Source of the DNA: Sphingobacterium thalpophilum
GTDB taxonomy: Bacteria > Bacteroidota > Bacteroidia > Sphingobacteriales > Sphingobacteriaceae
Direction of reading: 5' to 3'
Length of the DNA: 64,000 nt
Assembly: GCF_038396785.1 (NCBI RefSeq)
Contig: NZ_CP151087.1
Location: forward strand, 2,914,001-2,978,000
The notes below the pieces were generated by a model. The model saw nothing but the letters and a program-made list of their open reading frames with translations, had not been told where the DNA came from and did not search any database. A program made the translations under genes and the position numbers. This document shows positions 46,672 to 55,610 of the stretch, piece by piece. Every line of letters begins with the position of its first letter. The stretch's first letter is position 1.

Positions 46672-47217
46672 TTACAGTTTGTTTGCCAGCTTCTTATCTT
46701 TAGATTTCATCTTATTTAGTCCGGCAATAAGTTCATCCAATGAAAACTTACCTTTGATATCCATAAAAACACTTTCATCTTCGTTATCATGAACGAGTAG
46801 AGAAACCCGCTGAATAACATTATTCTTATCAATACGCGCATTCAGCGAAATCTCCTGTCCATCCGTGTTAATAACCAGTAATTCCTCAAATTTGTTCTTC
46901 TTCAAAAACTTATGGTAATCGTCCAAAATCCGTGCATTCTTCGTTTTGTCATTATTTGAAAGTGTCAGCATTCTGAACTTCTTTAATTTCTTTACAATTT
47001 CAGCCATTGCACGAGACTCTTCATCATTATCGTCCTTTAAGGCTTTTTTCATAAAGGGTTTTGTTAACCACATCGGTAAATTAATGGCAACAATCTCAGC
47101 GTCGTCCGATACATTAGACCGGCTGACGAAATCCATATTGGAGGCTTTTTTTATCATGCATGACTGCATGGAGAAAAGAACGCCAACTAGGCACAACAAG
47201 GTTAGTAATCTTTTCAT
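46672..47217 (-). CDS. DUF4252 lipoprotein
   Basis: A 181-residue protein with a lipoprotein signal, acylated at C20 (LFSMQSC). The rest is the DUF4252 fold: repeated beta strands such as KFRMLTLSNND, FEELLVINTDGQEISLNARI and VFMDIKGKFSLDELIAGL. Function is unknown; the family is mainly found in Bacteroidota next to ECF sigma factors. It is the last gene of a four-gene unit, 6 nt after the second DUF4252 gene, and is likely a target of the sigma factor. Confidence 0.88.
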   Translation of the reverse strand: MKRLLTLLCLVGVLFSMQSCMIKKASNMDFVSRSNVSDDAEIVAINLPMWLTKPFMKKALKDDNDEESRAMAEIVKKLKKFRMLTLSNNDKTKNARILDDYHKFLKKNKFEELLVINTDGQEISLNARIDKNNVIQRVSLLVHDNEDESVFMDIKGKFSLDELIAGLNKMKSKDKKLANKL

Positions 47218-47223
47218 AATCTT

Positions 47224-47745
47224 CTACTTTTTGTTGTTATCACCTTTATTCTTACTCACTTTATTGTTCCCTTCGTTGACCAAGCTAGTCACGTCTTTCA
47301 ACGGTATAGCCCCGTCAAGGATCATAAATAGATTTTGCCCATCTCCGTTGATCGTTAGTAACAGATTGTTTAAGATGTCGGCATTTGCAGACATATTTTC
47401 GACCATGAACCGGATATCCTGACCTTCATTATTGAGCGACATGAGTTCTTCATACTTTAAATTTGAAACTGCCCCTTGAATAATACCTGTTAAGGCTTTA
47501 TCCTCCCCATCTTCAACAATCAGCATCCGCAACGATTTAACATTCTTAAGTAGTGGTGTAATTGTCTGCATATCCTCATCGTCTATTTTCAAATTACCCA
47601 ATAGCTTGAACATCGGCGCCCCGATTTTGAGTGTTGTCACACCTTTCTTTCCTTGATATTGTTCAAAAAGTTTATCCAATTTTGAAATTTGTGCATTTGC
47701 CATACTTGCTACAAGTAGAAGGCAAGCTATTAAAAAACCTTTCAT
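47224..47745 (-). CDS. Secreted DUF4252 protein
   Basis: A 173-residue paralogue of the following gene. It has a standard signal peptide cleaved near residue 19 (SMANAQ), not a lipobox, so it should be free in the periplasm. The DUF4252 core shows SLRMLIVEDGE, YEELMSLNNEGQDIRFMVE and LFMILDGAIPLKDVTSLV. The C-terminus is Lys/Asn-rich. It lies 6 nt from both neighbours. Possibly the free and the lipid-anchored paralogue act together; this is inference. Confidence 0.87.
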   Translation of the reverse strand: MKGFLIACLLLVASMANAQISKLDKLFEQYQGKKGVTTLKIGAPMFKLLGNLKIDDEDMQTITPLLKNVKSLRMLIVEDGEDKALTGIIQGAVSNLKYEELMSLNNEGQDIRFMVENMSANADILNNLLLTINGDGQNLFMILDGAIPLKDVTSLVNEGNNKVSKNKGDNNKK

Positions 47746-47751
47746 TTTATT

Positions 47752-48444
47752 TTAGTTAATCGTTATTGACATTTGTTTTATATTCATTGCTTTATCTACA
47801 CCATTTTCCAGATTATTTGCCAGTAAGCCTAAAGATTTTAGGGTCAGTTCAACAGCTTCCTGTTCGTTCGCGACAGGTTTCCCATTCAAAACCACATAAT
47901 CTGCCTGATAGGGTTCACTTTCGACTGATTGCAGACTTTCAGCAACTATTTTCTTCTTTTCAGTCCATGCCTTCGCTCGTTTTTTAACTTTAGAATGTTT
48001 GAGCGTTTCTGCGATCTGTAACGTCTTACCGCTTTCCACCGAAGGGGTCCCATCATTAGCATTGGAAACTACCGTTTCTTCATTTTGTTGTTCGATCAGC
48101 TTCTTGTCCGCGGATTTTAGCTCTTTCATTTCCTTTTCGGCAAGTACAGGTACTCGCGTTGTTGGTTCCTGATTTAGGAATAGTGCAATTCCAATAGCCA
48201 TTAACAACATGGCTGCTGCTGCATATTTTATCCAGCTATTATTCCACCAGATAATACGTTTCTTATCATCATTGATCTCACTTTGGAAGTCCTCAAAGGA
48301 CCAATCCATTGTCCTATTCTTTTCCTGATTCAATGATTGAAAAAAAGCATCATCCGAGCTTTTCAATGCTCTTTCTTCCTCTAATGACGACTGGCCATTA
48401 AAGTACTTCTCTTCCAATTCTTTTAATTTCTTATCTTTCATCAC
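47752..48444 (-). CDS. Anti-sigma-factor-like single-pass membrane protein
   Basis: A 230-residue protein. The cytosolic N-terminal ~75 residues contain KELEEKYFNGQSSLEEERAL, a short helical motif common at the start of Bacteroidota anti-sigma-like proteins. One transmembrane helix follows at about 75-90 (AAAAMLLMAIGIALFL), then a periplasmic part with a long charged, probably flexible stretch and a small C-terminal segment (ADYVVLNGKPVANEQEAVEL). Its place directly behind the ECF sigma gene is the main reason for the call. Confidence 0.75.
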   Translation of the reverse strand: MMKDKKLKELEEKYFNGQSSLEEERALKSSDDAFFQSLNQEKNRTMDWSFEDFQSEINDDKKRIIWWNNSWIKYAAAAMLLMAIGIALFLNQEPTTRVPVLAEKEMKELKSADKKLIEQQNEETVVSNANDGTPSVESGKTLQIAETLKHSKVKKRAKAWTEKKKIVAESLQSVESEPYQADYVVLNGKPVANEQEAVELTLKSLGLLANNLENGVDKAMNIKQMSITIN

Positions 48445-48482
48445 TGTTCATCTTATTTTCAAAGACGATGAAACAATCGGGT

Positions 48483-48998
48483 TTATTTCTTATCAGAATA
48501 AATCCTCATGGTTTCATAATCGAATAATTTTGTCAATTGTTCTTTTACCTTCTGTCTAGCACGCATCAGATTAACTCTTACCGCAGACTCGCCCATCTCC
48601 AATACTTCACCGATTTCATCGATGTCATAATCCTCAACATCGCGCAGATGCATAACAAGCCGTTGTTTTTCGGGAAGGGAATTGATCATTTCAAGGATAA
48701 TTTCTTTCGTATTCCCAACAGTATGTTCCGTCATGGTAACAACCTGATGCTGCTCAACAAAGTCTGCCCTGACCTTATCTTTTTTTAGACGATTGAGCGC
48801 TTCATTTTTGACACTCTGCATGCAGAAGGCTTCCATATTTTTATACTGAAGCAGCTGATCTTTTAATTGCCACAAACGCATCATCACATTTTGTACCGCA
48901 TCAAAAGCCTCGTCATCATCAACCAAGATCCGTTTCGCAAAGCGAAATAGCTTATCCTTATGGATGAAAACGGTATTTTTAAATTGCTCTTGGTTCAT
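48483..48998 (-). CDS. ECF RNA polymerase sigma factor
   Basis: A 171-residue sigma-70 family protein with region 2 at about residues 10-80 (FRFAKRILVDDDEAFDAVQNVMMRLW) and region 4 at about 105-160 (SLPEKQRLVMHLRDVEDYDIDEIGEVL, then MGESAVRVNLMRARQKVKEQL). It directs RNA polymerase to a small set of promoters, probably including its own. It is the first gene of the operon with the anti-sigma-like protein and the two DUF4252 genes. No canonical -7 box is seen upstream, consistent with self-transcription from an unusual promoter. Confidence 0.93.
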   Translation of the reverse strand: MNQEQFKNTVFIHKDKLFRFAKRILVDDDEAFDAVQNVMMRLWQLKDQLLQYKNMEAFCMQSVKNEALNRLKKDKVRADFVEQHQVVTMTEHTVGNTKEIILEMINSLPEKQRLVMHLRDVEDYDIDEIGEVLEMGESAVRVNLMRARQKVKEQLTKLFDYETMRIYSDKK

Positions 48999-49271
48999 GT
49001 TATCGTCAATATTGAGACTTACGCTATTTTAATCTTCTAATCGGCTTTTGCTCCATCTCCGTATCACCTGTGCCTTTTATATTATCAAGACATTTCAGCT
49101 TATCGATTTATTACATCTAATATGACTATTTTTTTAAAAATATTTAATTCACTGTGTATTAAACTTCAATGAGTAGCCCAAACGGCCTATTTTTAACCTT
49201 ATTACAAACAAAATAGGTATATAGACTGTTACTTAAGATGCTGAATGATTAAAAATTTAAACAAAAAAATT

Positions 49272-50108
49272 ATGAAGTATTACAGAATTACAGGTATTAC
49301 TGCTGCAGTAGCACTCCTAGTAGGCGCCATTGGATGTAACAACTCTTCTACGAAAAGTACAGGTGGAGCTGACTCAAGCAGCAGTATCGACACAAATACT
49401 GCACAAAAAATGGACTCTATCACCGTTAGTCCCATTGCAGACTCGAAAGAATTTCCTGGAGCTGATCTGCAGATCGCCTCGATCACTGCAGAAAAGGTAG
49501 GAACAGACTCCGCAAAAGTAACTGTAAAATATGCGATTAAGAATTTCAAATTGACTGAGATGACCGATGATGCCCATGCCGCCCATATGGCGAATTCGCA
49601 TGATGGACAGCATATTCATTTTATTTTAGACAATAAACCTTATACGGCTCTTTATAAGCCCGAGAACTCCGTAACCGTACCGTTAAATTCGGAACATTAC
49701 CTACTCTCGTTTCTATCGAGATCCTATCATGAATCCATAAAAACCACTGAAGCTTCTAAATTGGTAAAATTTAAGATTGATGCAACGGGTAAATTGACGA
49801 CAGATGCAACGCCAAAGGAACCATCGCTTTTCTATTCTCGACCTAAAGGCGAGTATAAGGGAGATGAAACAAAAAATCTACTGTTAGATTTTTACCTAGT
49901 CAATACCAAACTTGCTCCAGACGGCAACAAAGTAATTGCAGATATCAATGGCCAGACATTTACATTGGACAAATGGGGGCCGTATGAGATAAAAGGGCTG
50001 CCAATGGGCAACAATAAAGTAAAATTGACCCTAGTAGATAAGGATGGTAACGCTGTTACAGGAGATAATGTTTCGGTAGAACGTGATATCAAACTATCTG
50101 AAAAATAA
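49272..50108 (+). CDS. Lipoprotein of unknown function with a DUF4399-like segment
   Basis: A 278-residue protein from ATG 49272 with a clean lipoprotein signal (LLVGAIGC, C22). An ATG at 49245 would add nine residues and is possible. After a Ser/Thr-rich linker, two similar beta domains seem present: HDGQHIHFILDNKPYTALYKPE in the first and LPMGNNKVKLTLVDKDGNAV in the second, both like parts of DUF4399-type domains that contain an HxHF motif. Ligand unknown. It is monocistronic, divergent from the sigma operon, and ends in a strong terminator. Confidence 0.8.
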   Translation: MKYYRITGITAAVALLVGAIGCNNSSTKSTGGADSSSSIDTNTAQKMDSITVSPIADSKEFPGADLQIASITAEKVGTDSAKVTVKYAIKNFKLTEMTDDAHAAHMANSHDGQHIHFILDNKPYTALYKPENSVTVPLNSEHYLLSFLSRSYHESIKTTEASKLVKFKIDATGKLTTDATPKEPSLFYSRPKGEYKGDETKNLLLDFYLVNTKLAPDGNKVIADINGQTFTLDKWGPYEIKGLPMGNNKVKLTLVDKDGNAVTGDNVSVERDIKLSEK

Positions 50109-50123
50109 ATCCAGAGCTGTACA

Positions 50124-50165
50124 AAACAAAAAAGAGTCGCATTGAAATGCGACTCTTTTTTGTTT
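50124..50165. terminator. Bidirectional terminator after the lipoprotein gene
   Basis: A perfect 19-bp stem (50124-50142 with 50147-50165) has a 4-nt TGAA loop and A/T-run outer arms. The DUF3472 gene converges on it. Confidence 0.95.
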
Positions 50166-50213
50166 AGGATAAACTTTGAGCAACAATAAGGCATCGTCTT
50201 TATTCCTTTTTGA

Positions 50214-51506
50214 TTAAGGTAGTTTGTCAAAATCAATTTTCGGAGCACTATTTTTATTCATGAATTCAAATGTACTTCCTGGCTTAACAATGTCATTAAA
50301 GAAACCACCATTACGGAGAAAGTATCCATTTTTCGTAATCCCGCCGATTGCATCAATGCGCTGATTTGCACGATAGGTATTATCGACACTGAAAGAAGCC
50401 GCTTGTACAGCTTTCCATTGCCCATCATAGACCCATTGATTGCCAAAATCGACCTTTCTACCCAGGTAGCCTTGATTCGGACTAAAGTTCTCCAAGAAAC
50501 TATGGAATCGTTTCAGGTAGGTATTTGTCTGTGGACGTTTGAAGCTTGCGATCACATTCCATGCATGCTCTTCAGGCACAAAAAACCAAGCCGTATAATC
50601 GGTATTCCCTTTTCCATCGGGCACACCTTTCAAGAGAAACTTATAAGTTATACCTGCTTTCCAAAAGTACTTACGGTAACTCTGCCCGCCTGACCCTTCA
50701 TTTCCAAACTCGCCCGAATGCACATCCTTTCCTTTTTTTAGCAGATGGATTTTTTGCTCGTCCGGAATACTTTTCGGATCATCTGTATGGAAAGGACTCC
50801 ATACGGAAAATAAAATACGCCGTTCGGTTTCTGAATTAACCTGTATACCAAAGTAGCCTTCGCCAAAACCATTCGCCATAAAATAGGAACCAACTTTATC
50901 TTCGCCTTGAGGGACGGTAACTTCATTATAATAGTAACTCACGTTGCCCTCCGTAGGAACGGTATAATTAAGATGACAGGAAGGTCCTCTTCGGGACCAG
51001 TAGTAATAGTCGGGGTTATCAGAATAGATAAGTCCTTCTGACGCGGCTTCACCGCTAACAAGTAGTTCTGTCACATTAGCAAAATTACTGCCCGATTTAC
51101 TGACTCCTTTTAGGTCGACCCGAACATAACCGGGAGCCTTTATTTCAATGGACAGCGGAGCTGTTTCGGCAAGTTCAGTACCTTCAACATCTACAACGGC
51201 TTTTTTCCCTAGTGCGTCAATTTCTATTTTAGATTTCCCAGCATCATTTTTCGCTTTCAGCTTTAATGTCAATTTCCTTGCTCTCTGAGCCCGAAAATAA
51301 ACCGATGCCACTTCCTGATTGCTTGACCATTTTACGAGGCCATTACGACCGGAAATTTCCGCATCACCGGCTTGCCCTGCGGTGATGAAAGCATTCCCGG
51401 CTAGAGGAACGGCATACGTCTTCACTGCTGTCTGCGCTATACCGCTTATCGTAAGACAGGATAAAGCTCCCAGAAAGAGATACTGGATAAAGTGTTTTCT
51501 TTTCAT
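50214..51506 (-). CDS. Secreted DUF3472 protein with N-terminal DUF5077-like domain
   Basis: A 430-residue protein with a signal peptide cleaved near residue 24 (SGIAQ). Residues about 28-150 resemble DUF5077 (VPLAGNAFITAG, VYFRAQRARKLTLKLKAK), a jelly-roll likely to bind sugar. The C-terminal part is DUF3472, seen in YYYWSRRGPSCHLNY, GYFGIQVNSETERRILFSVWSP and GSGGQSYRKYFWKAG. Such proteins occur in glycan-degrading Bacteroidota, but no activity is assigned that I know of. It is monocistronic here. Confidence 0.82.
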   Translation of the reverse strand: MKRKHFIQYLFLGALSCLTISGIAQTAVKTYAVPLAGNAFITAGQAGDAEISGRNGLVKWSSNQEVASVYFRAQRARKLTLKLKAKNDAGKSKIEIDALGKKAVVDVEGTELAETAPLSIEIKAPGYVRVDLKGVSKSGSNFANVTELLVSGEAASEGLIYSDNPDYYYWSRRGPSCHLNYTVPTEGNVSYYYNEVTVPQGEDKVGSYFMANGFGEGYFGIQVNSETERRILFSVWSPFHTDDPKSIPDEQKIHLLKKGKDVHSGEFGNEGSGGQSYRKYFWKAGITYKFLLKGVPDGKGNTDYTAWFFVPEEHAWNVIASFKRPQTNTYLKRFHSFLENFSPNQGYLGRKVDFGNQWVYDGQWKAVQAASFSVDNTYRANQRIDAIGGITKNGYFLRNGGFFNDIVKPGSTFEFMNKNSAPKIDFDKLP

Positions 51507-51935
51507 ACTTTATTTTTTTTATCAATTTATATATCAACCTTAAGTTAGTTATACTACCTGTGGTTATTCATATTCGTCATAAACTCGAGATGCTATTACA
51601 CTCGAATACTTCACAAAACCAAACTCCTTTAGCTATTCTGAAACTCAATTTATAAGCTATCTTTCTGTTGCACTTTACTATTGAATAAAGATGGTCTCGG
51701 TTTGTGAAACTGGATTATTTGATGAAGATAAGGCTTAGATTTACAGAAAAAGAAAGGAAATGTATATCAATCGATTGTGTAAAAAAACAGCAATAATTGA
51801 CCACCATTCCTTTCCATTTAAATGAACTATTATAAAATGAGATGCATATTTTAACATTTTAAAAATACGATCTAATCTTTTTGTGTATTTTTAGGATCAG
51901 AGTCCCCTTTTATAAAAGCTAAAATAGCAAGCTCC
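51507..51935. other. Gene-free region between the divergent DUF3472 and kinase genes
   Basis: About 430 bp of AT-rich sequence that should hold both promoters. Only near-consensus boxes are seen (TATTTTTA near 51885). No hairpin or frame stands out. Confidence 0.45.
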
Positions 51936-53090
51936 ATGGACAAATCTGCTTATAGCACATCAAAACGTATCTTAGGACAACGACAAATCTCCATATTGAT
52001 CCATGGACTCGCCTGGCTTATTTTCTTGTCTTTTCCAGTACTATTTTTTAACAACGGCCAACTGGGAATCAAGGAAATGCTTATTGCAGCAGCATTTTGG
52101 ATTTTCACGGGCTGTTTTTTAATCCTATTTTATGTCAATGCCTATGTACTGATTCCATACAGCATAAGGCATCGAAAATTTATCAGTTACGGAATCTCCA
52201 TTATTTTGACAGGTTTGTTACTAGCTTGCTATCTTCAGCCCTTTGACCGGCTGATGCGTATTGGACGTCAACAATTACCGACCCCTGGGGACAGAGAATT
52301 TTCACCTAGGCATCATCCTGATTTTCCACCGCCACCATCTGCTAGGCATTTCCCATACCGAGGTCCAGGGCAATCCCCGGGACAACGGCCACAACCTATC
52401 GATATCGCTTCTGTGTATATTTTCCTGTTAACTATTAGCCTTGCCGCGCTCTATAGAATCGTAACCTATTGGATGGAAACGCAGCAAAAAATGCAATTGG
52501 TCGAACAAGACCGTATGAAGGCCGAACTTTCCTTTTTAAAAGCGCAAGTCCACCCCCACTTCTTGTTTAATACCTTAAATAATATTTACGCATTGGCACT
52601 GACCAATGATGATGCCGTCGCAAGTAGTATTCATCGTCTTTCGCAATTAATGCGTTATTACATGGATGAACGGCACAGTGATACGATTGACATCAAGATC
52701 GAAATCCAGGCTATACAAGATTTTATCAATTTCCAAAAGCTACGCATTGGCCCGAATTGTTCGATCAGTGAACACTATACGGGGCTCGAACACCCTAAAA
52801 CGATACACGCATTTGTGCTGCTTCCTTTTGTTGAAAATGCGTACAAATATGGATTAAGCACCATAGAGCCCTGCCAATTAAGTTTTGAGGTCATTCTAAC
52901 GCCAACATCCTGCACATTAAATGTAAAGAATAGCATTGCTACACAGTCAACCGAACAACACCGCACAGGAACAGGCCTTAAAAATGTTCAACGTCTATTG
53001 GAACATTTTTATGCCGACAGGCACCGCCTGACGATCCAACAGGAGGATCATTCTTTTTTTGTTCAGCTTATCCTCTATATTTCTCCATAA
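51936..53090 (+). CDS. LytS/YehU-type sensor histidine kinase
   Basis: A 384-residue kinase with four predicted transmembrane helices (about 18-38, 47-72, 82-100, 156-174). The His_kinase domain starts with AQVHPHFLFNTLNN; the phosphorylated histidine is H208. An ATPase domain follows with FVENAYKYG (N box) and GTGLKNVQRLL (G box). The loop between helices 3 and 4 (about 103-155) should face the periplasm and is rich in Pro, His and Arg (RHHPDFPPPPSARHF), an unusual possible sensing loop. The LytTR regulator gene follows after 62 nt. Confidence 0.93.
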   Translation: MDKSAYSTSKRILGQRQISILIHGLAWLIFLSFPVLFFNNGQLGIKEMLIAAAFWIFTGCFLILFYVNAYVLIPYSIRHRKFISYGISIILTGLLLACYLQPFDRLMRIGRQQLPTPGDREFSPRHHPDFPPPPSARHFPYRGPGQSPGQRPQPIDIASVYIFLLTISLAALYRIVTYWMETQQKMQLVEQDRMKAELSFLKAQVHPHFLFNTLNNIYALALTNDDAVASSIHRLSQLMRYYMDERHSDTIDIKIEIQAIQDFINFQKLRIGPNCSISEHYTGLEHPKTIHAFVLLPFVENAYKYGLSTIEPCQLSFEVILTPTSCTLNVKNSIATQSTEQHRTGTGLKNVQRLLEHFYADRHRLTIQQEDHSFFVQLILYISP

Positions 53091-53152
53091 ATTGTTTTTA
53101 TATTAGGCTATACGATTATGTATACATAAAGCAGTCTATCTTAATTTAATCG

Positions 53153-53842
53153 ATGTTAACTTGCATAGCTCTTGACGATGAACCATTGGCTCTTCGTGTT
53201 ATTTCTACGTTCACAGCAAAGCATCCCGCTATACAGCTTGCTGGAACCTTCAATAACCCCCATGAAGCGAAGTTGTATCTCGCCAATAACAGTGTTGATT
53301 TGATTTTTTTGGATATTGATATGCTCGAAATCAACGGTATTGATTTTGCAAAAAACTTAAATCCAAGACCCTTATTGATTTTCACTACGGCACATAAAGA
53401 ATATGCGATAGATGGATTTGAACTTGATTCAGTAGACTATCTTCTCAAACCATTTGACTTCACTCGTTTTGAACGGGCTATCGATAAGGCAATGACACGT
53501 TCAGCTTCACAGAGCCATCGCCCTTTCTTAATCGTTAATATGGAATATCAACGCATCAAAATCTACCTTGATGAAATTGAGTGTTTGGAAAGCATGCAAG
53601 ATTATATCAAAATTCATCTCATACAAGGAAAAACAATATTGACTTTGTCGACGATGAAAGCCATGTTGGATCGTTTACCGCCAAATCAGTTTATCCGCAT
53701 TCATCGCAGTTTTGTTATCGCGGTCAAACACATCATTACGTTTTCACAACGTAAAATACAATTACCCAACTTCACATTGAAAGTCGGCGATGGGTACTAT
53801 AATGAAGTGATCAAATGTTTACGTGATTCGTCGATGCAATAA
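53153..53842 (+). CDS. LytTR-family response regulator
   Basis: A 229-residue regulator. The receiver domain has the acidic pair DDE at residues 8-10, the phosphorylation site D54 in LIFLDIDM, and the conserved lysine in YLLKPFDF. The LytTR DNA-binding domain starts near residue 130 and shows MEYQRIKIYLDEIECLES, FIRIHRSFVIAVKHI and the end GDGYYNEV. It is the partner of the kinase gene just upstream. LytTR proteins bind paired direct repeats; a clear pair was not found by eye upstream of the next gene. Confidence 0.94.
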   Translation: MLTCIALDDEPLALRVISTFTAKHPAIQLAGTFNNPHEAKLYLANNSVDLIFLDIDMLEINGIDFAKNLNPRPLLIFTTAHKEYAIDGFELDSVDYLLKPFDFTRFERAIDKAMTRSASQSHRPFLIVNMEYQRIKIYLDEIECLESMQDYIKIHLIQGKTILTLSTMKAMLDRLPPNQFIRIHRSFVIAVKHIITFSQRKIQLPNFTLKVGDGYYNEVIKCLRDSSMQ

Positions 53843-53917
53843 GCCTCTTTATCGACACTTAACATTATTTTACATCTCCGTCCACTACCTTGCTTCCATT
53901 CATAAAAAAGAAGAGAT

Positions 53918-54640
53918 ATGGAACGCAAAAATTTTATAAAAACCTTATCATTGCTGGCATTTACAGGTCCAATGGTCTGGGCAGCCTGCAAGAAAGACGA
54001 TACCGCATCAACCACGGACGAGGGCACTGACGTCAATGTCGATTCAAGCTGTAGTGTGACACCATCTGAAACCGAAGGGCCCTTTCCGACAAAAACACCT
54101 TCAAGTTATGTCCGCTCAGATATACGCAAAGGTGATGGTATTGGGGCTAATATGCTCGGTTTAATTACTATTGTCAATACAAATAATAACTGTGCGGCAC
54201 TAGAAGGTGCCTTAGTGGATATATGGCATTGTGATGTGGAAGGTAATTACTCGCAATATGGTGGAACACAAATGCAATCCAGCAACTATCAGTCTGTCAA
54301 TTGGTATCGTGGTAGACAAGTTACCAATGCCAATGGACTTGTTTCTTTCCAAACCATCTTTCCGGGCTGGTATCAAGGCCGAGCAACACATATTCACGTC
54401 CATGTATATGATGCTACCGGTAAATCGCTATTAGTGACACAAATCGCTTTTCAAGATAGCCTGTGTCTTGAAGTCAATAATACAGGTTCATCTTATGGTT
54501 ACAAAAAAGGAGTTTCAGGCTATACCTATAATGCCAACGACAACGTATTCAGCGATGGTGTTACCAAGGAAATGTCTACGGTCACAGGATCCTTATCTGA
54601 AGGTTTCCAAATGAAAATGACAATTCATGTAAATGCTTAA
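53918..54640 (+). CDS. Exported intradiol ring-cleavage dioxygenase-like lipoprotein
   Basis: A 240-residue protein with the intradiol (catechol 1,2-/protocatechuate 3,4-) dioxygenase fold. The iron ligands are visible: Y111 in GNYSQY, Y152 in FPGWYQGR, and H158 and H160 in THIHVHV; ETEGPFP at 51-57 and VDIWHCD are also typical. The N-terminus is a signal with a likely lipobox at C24 (VWAAC), so the enzyme is outside the cytosol, unlike classic catechol dioxygenases. The substrate may be a polymer-derived or external aromatic. It lies 75 nt after the LytTR regulator and 10 nt before a cupin-like gene. Confidence 0.85.
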   Translation: MERKNFIKTLSLLAFTGPMVWAACKKDDTASTTDEGTDVNVDSSCSVTPSETEGPFPTKTPSSYVRSDIRKGDGIGANMLGLITIVNTNNNCAALEGALVDIWHCDVEGNYSQYGGTQMQSSNYQSVNWYRGRQVTNANGLVSFQTIFPGWYQGRATHIHVHVYDATGKSLLVTQIAFQDSLCLEVNNTGSSYGYKKGVSGYTYNANDNVFSDGVTKEMSTVTGSLSEGFQMKMTIHVNA

Positions 54641-54650
54641 CAGCCTGATC

Positions 54651-55337
54651 ATGCAGGATATTAGAATCTATATCGCGGAACAGCGTGGGGAAACATCCAT
54701 CGGAACTCATGTAGTCAGAAGCACACTCAATTATGGTTCCTTTGCTTCTCCTCACCGGGAGTCTATTGGTCGACTTCAACAGGTCAATAACTGGGAAGTT
54801 GCGCCTCAAGGCACTTTGGATCTCCCGACCAATAAAGGTACGGTCTCGCTTTTGATTCCTTTGATTGGGGATCTACTTGTAACAATGAATGGCCAAACCT
54901 ACACGGTACCCGTTGGGACAATCTTAATATGCAATCCTGGAAATAGTACGGCAATTCATATAAGGGCATCGTCCGAAACTGAAGGCCCAGTGACCTTTCA
55001 AGAATTTGGACTTAATTCGACAATACACACTCCTACACTACCTCATATCGTGGATCTTCCATTTACATCTTCATTTGAGAAAAACAAGATGTATCCTGTA
55101 GGCACCGATTTAGCTACTGATTTTCAGTTCTACTTCGGTGCATTTGCTGGAAAACATGATTTTGAATTACAAACTGGCCCAGACCACAAAAACGTATTTG
55201 CATTTACGTTAGATTGTAATTTTGAAATTGAAGAACGCATCCTTTATCCATTTGATGGTCTTTATCTACCATATTCAAACAATTTGGACATCGAATGTTT
55301 ATCAGCAACTGGCCTTTTGGTAGTTTTGAGTTTCTAA
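54651..55337 (+). CDS. Cupin/pirin-like or HutD-like protein
   Basis: A 228-residue protein of probable double cupin fold. SLLIPLIGDLLVTMNGQTYTV and then VPVGTILICNPGN look like a first cupin barrel, and the C-terminal RILYPFDGLYLPYSNNLDI followed by LLVVLSF looks like the second barrel of pirin/YhhW-type proteins. Few metal-binding histidines are seen, so enzymatic activity is doubtful. ATG 54651 is preferred; ATG 54633 would overlap the upstream gene by 8 nt. It is cotranscribed with the dioxygenase-like gene. The family call is tentative. Confidence 0.6.
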   Translation: MQDIRIYIAEQRGETSIGTHVVRSTLNYGSFASPHRESIGRLQQVNNWEVAPQGTLDLPTNKGTVSLLIPLIGDLLVTMNGQTYTVPVGTILICNPGNSTAIHIRASSETEGPVTFQEFGLNSTIHTPTLPHIVDLPFTSSFEKNKMYPVGTDLATDFQFYFGAFAGKHDFELQTGPDHKNVFAFTLDCNFEIEERILYPFDGLYLPYSNNLDIECLSATGLLVVLSF

Positions 55338-55478
55338 AAATAATATCCATCATCAAAGTCCAACCTATCAATTCACTCTGATTCAATAGGCTGTCGACAT
55401 AAGAGTCCGTTTTTTTGAAAAACGACATATCATTGTTCATAACTGGATAATGTACGTTTCGAAAGCCCGATTCATAAA
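55338..55478. other. Short spacer without features
   Basis: Sequence between the cupin-like gene and the terminator hairpin. No gene is supported on either strand. Confidence 0.4.
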
Positions 55479-55506
55479 AAAAGTGAAGGATCTACCCTTC
55501 ACTTTT
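55479..55506. terminator. Terminator between the cupin-like gene and argC
   Basis: An 11-bp perfect stem AAAAGTGAAGG / CCTTCACTTTT closes a 6-nt loop. The arms give A/T runs on both sides, so it can work for both convergent genes. Confidence 0.8.
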
Positions 55507-55610
55507 CCACACGATGTTAATAAAATGTTGAAAACCTTATTTCGCTTTCAGGACGAACTCCCAAGTTATTCACAACTTGTTAATATTGCTGTTTAATATC
55601 CTAAAAAGGG

